DNA from: Candidatus Rokuibacteriota bacterium
GTDB lineage: Bacteria > Methylomirabilota > Methylomirabilia > Rokubacteriales > CSP1-6
Assembly (NCBI GenBank): GCA_016184125.1
Contig: JACPDG010000048.1
Coordinates: 1-61,782, forward strand
Direction: 5' to 3'
DNA: 61,782 bases
Position numbers and translations under genes: made by a program. The notes below the pieces were generated by a model that searched no databases, was not told where the DNA came from, and saw nothing but the letters and a program-made list of their open reading frames with translations. Below, piece after piece: positions 60,625 to 61,782 of this stretch (position 1 is the stretch's first letter; each line of letters starts with the position of its first letter).

Positions 60625-60639
60625 GAGATCGGCTATAGT
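60611..60639 (+). promoter_or_regulatory. Promoter of the DUF3467-like gene
   Basis: TTGTCG (60611-60616), 17-bp spacer, TATAGT (60634-60639), 66 bases before the ATG at 60705. The -35 lies within the 48-bp palindrome. Confidence 0.6.
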
Positions 60640-60704
60640 CACCGGGTCCCCTACCGCGAACCGTGCCGCAGGGACGGCTCCCGAACCACGACACAGGAGG
60701 ACCC

Positions 60705-61028
60705 ATGGCGACCGACGTGACGCGTGACGCCCCCACGCCCCGGCAACCTGATCCGGCGGCGGGTCCCACCGTCCGGTGGGACGATTCGAAGATGAAGACC
60801 TCCTACGCGAACGTGTGCAACGTCGCCAGCACGCGCGAGGAGATCGTGATGCTGTTCGGCGTCAACCAGGCCTGGCACGCGAGCCAGCGCGAGATCCCGA
60901 TACAGCTCACGGACCGCATCATTCTCAGCCCGTTCGCGGCGAAGCGCCTGTCGATCCTGCTCGGGAACGTCCTGAGGGAGTACGAGAGCCGCTTCGGTCC
61001 GCTGCCCGATCCGCGCCAAGGCGCGTAG
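60705..61028 (+). CDS. DUF3467-like small protein (copy 1)
   Basis: A 107-residue protein. A variable Pro-rich N-terminus is followed by VRWDDSKMKTSYANVCNVAS, TREEIVMLFGVNQAW and a C-terminal RIILSPFAAKRLSILLGNVL with YESRFGPLPDP. This matches what I know as the DUF3467 family, of unknown function, often beside secretion or signalling genes. The ATG at 60705 follows AGGAGG. A paralogue follows at 61226. Confidence 0.85.
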   Translation: MATDVTRDAPTPRQPDPAAGPTVRWDDSKMKTSYANVCNVASTREEIVMLFGVNQAWHASQREIPIQLTDRIILSPFAAKRLSILLGNVLREYESRFGPLPDPRQGA

Positions 61029-61038
61029 ACCCGCTGTG

Positions 61039-61062
61039 TGGGGGCCGCGACACGGCCCCCCA
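61039..61062 (+). terminator. GC hairpin between the two DUF3467-like genes
   Basis: TGGGGGCC (61039-61046) pairs with GGCCCCCCA (61054-61062) around GCGACAC. It resembles the core of the dispersed repeats and could attenuate transcription into copy 2. Confidence 0.5.
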
Positions 61063-61225
61063 GGCCGCGGCCGTCCGGAACGGAGACTCGAACCGGCGGT
61101 CCCGCTTCTCAAGGCTCTTTCTCGACCGAGATGAGGCAGAAACGTACCCATGCGTGGCGCCCCATCGAGTAGAATCTTCACCACGGTTGCCCACGTGGCA
61201 AGTTCGACCGAGCAAGGAGGCTCCC
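61063..61225 (+). promoter_or_regulatory. Leader of DUF3467-like copy 2
   Basis: TAGAAT at 61170-61175 is a -10-like box 50 bases before the GTG start, without a clear -35. TTGCC-CACGT-GGCAA at 61187-61201 is a short dyad just downstream, at an operator or 5'-UTR hairpin position. Confidence 0.35.
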
Positions 61226-61540
61226 GTGGCTGACGAACGCGCGCCGGCGACGCCGCCCGAGACTGCCCAGACCGGTCCACGGATTCGCTGGGACGACACC
61301 GGGCTCAAGAGCTCGTACGCAAACGTGTGCAACGTGGCATCCACGCGCGAGGAGATCGTGCTGCTCTTCGGCATCAACCAGGCGTGGCACGCGGGCCAGC
61401 GCGAGATCTCGGTCCAGCTGTCCGACCGGATCGTGATGTCCCCGCACGCCGCCAAGCGCCTCGCGATCCTGCTGGAGAACGTGCTCCGCGAGTACGAGAA
61501 CCGCTTCGGACCCCTTCCCGATCCCCGGGCACAGGGCTAG
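61226..61540 (+). CDS. DUF3467-like small protein (copy 2)
   Basis: A 104-residue paralogue of the gene at 60705. The conserved core is nearly the same (IRWDDTGLKSSYANVCNVAS, TREEIVLLFGINQAW, RIVMSPHAAKRLAILLENVL, YENRFGPLPDP), while the N-terminus differs. GTG start 8 bases after AGGAGG. It has its own leader, so the two copies may be expressed differently. Confidence 0.85.
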   Translation: MADERAPATPPETAQTGPRIRWDDTGLKSSYANVCNVASTREEIVLLFGINQAWHAGQREISVQLSDRIVMSPHAAKRLAILLENVLREYENRFGPLPDPRAQG

Positions 61541-61594
61541 TTCCCGGCGCGGCGGCGACCGCGCGCGGCCAGGACCAGCGGTGAGGCGGTCGTG

Positions 61595-61782
61595 ATGGAT
61601 TCAACCGAGGTCGAGCGACGCGGTGACCGGCCCGTGCCGCCACCGCCCGGATCGTCCGCCGGCGCGCCGGCGATTGATCCCGACCAGGCCGCGTGGCGCG
61701 CGTTCGCGGAGGCGGCCACGCCGGAGGCCTTCTACCGGAGCTGGCTCGCCCTGCAGTGCCGGCAGGTCCCCGGCGCGCTGTC
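61595..61782 (+). CDS. N-terminal fragment, possibly a GAF/HlyD-type adaptor protein, partial at right edge
   Basis: From ATG 61595 the frame is open to the window end. After a Pro-rich start (RPVPPPPGSSAGAPAIDPDQ) it reads AAWRAFAEAATPEAFYRSWL then ALQCRQVPGAL. The segment FYRSWLALQCRQVPG resembles the start of the GAF-like domain that precedes HlyD-type periplasmic adaptors in some peptide-export loci. With only 62 residues visible this remains tentative. Same direction as the DUF3467-like pair, 54 bases downstream. Confidence 0.45.
   Translation, partial: MDSTEVERRGDRPVPPPPGSSAGAPAIDPDQAAWRAFAEAATPEAFYRSWLALQCRQVPGAL

Noticed and set aside
1..61782. tRNA, rRNA or riboswitch genes
   Set aside because: No cloverleaf with a T-loop GGTTCRANNCC pattern, no rRNA-like stretch, and no recognisable riboswitch (including a cobalamin type near the B12 enzyme) was found by eye; a covariance search could still find one.

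Overview
This is a GC-rich, bacterial chromosomal window packed with co-directional genes that often overlap by ATGA or GTGA. There are no tRNA or rRNA genes that I can see. Gene content (four Liv-type ABC importers, many acyl-CoA ligases and dehydrogenases, EtfAB, a B12-dependent acyl-CoA mutase, PaaK homologues) and a dispersed G6/C6 hairpin repeat suggest an uncultured soil or subsurface heterotroph. It could be a Rokubacteria/Methylomirabilota-type or deltaproteobacteria-like lineage. That placement is inference from gene content, not from a marker gene.

Layout. 1-1513 is a scrambled accessory edge: the minus strand carries an unannotated fragment that reads as the junction of a reverse transcriptase-Cas1 fusion, cut on its 5' side by the C-terminal end of a tyrosine recombinase on the plus strand, followed by a small orphan gene. 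1660-10637 is a hydantoinase/oxoprolinase hyuA-hyuB operon with a complete branched-chain-type ABC importer (livHMGF and a binding protein). 10861-20250 has a phenylacetate-CoA ligase homologue, an ADP-forming acyl-CoA synthetase, an acyl-CoA dehydrogenase and a second full Liv importer. 20350-23140 has trpD, a broken UDG-like/HepT patch and a class IV aminotransferase. 23561-34118 is an acyl-CoA catabolic block (GntR regulator, etfBA, acyl-CoA dehydrogenases, acyl-CoA mutase subunits, ilvE-like aminotransferase, HIT protein, acyl-CoA ligase). The mutase carries the Phe/Gln active-site pair of isobutyryl-CoA mutase, so the block is best read as conversion of isobutyryl-CoA to butyryl-CoA followed by oxidation. 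34168-43422 is a mixed region (sulfurtransferase, orphan NMT1-type binding protein, two crotonase-fold enzymes, AzgA-type permease, MFS transporter, hydrolase, a decayed livM fragment). 43550-57731 holds two adjacent six-gene cassettes, each coupling a long-chain-type acyl-CoA ligase to a complete Liv importer, each ending in a hairpin; the two have related promoters. 58046-61782 has an atypical PaaK homologue, a glycosyltransferase, a perfect 48-bp palindrome overlapping a promoter, two DUF3467-like paralogues and the start of a further gene.

The most unusual structure is a family of GC-rich hairpin repeats found at least a dozen times, usually between genes but also inside them. Copies supply the C-termini and overlapping stop/start codons of hyuA/hyuB and hyuB/livH, two lie in frame within the acyl-CoA synthetase at 12141-14402, and one forms a 4 x 90-bp tandem array at 40525-40876. 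The unit lengths I could measure (90 and 93 bp) are multiples of three.
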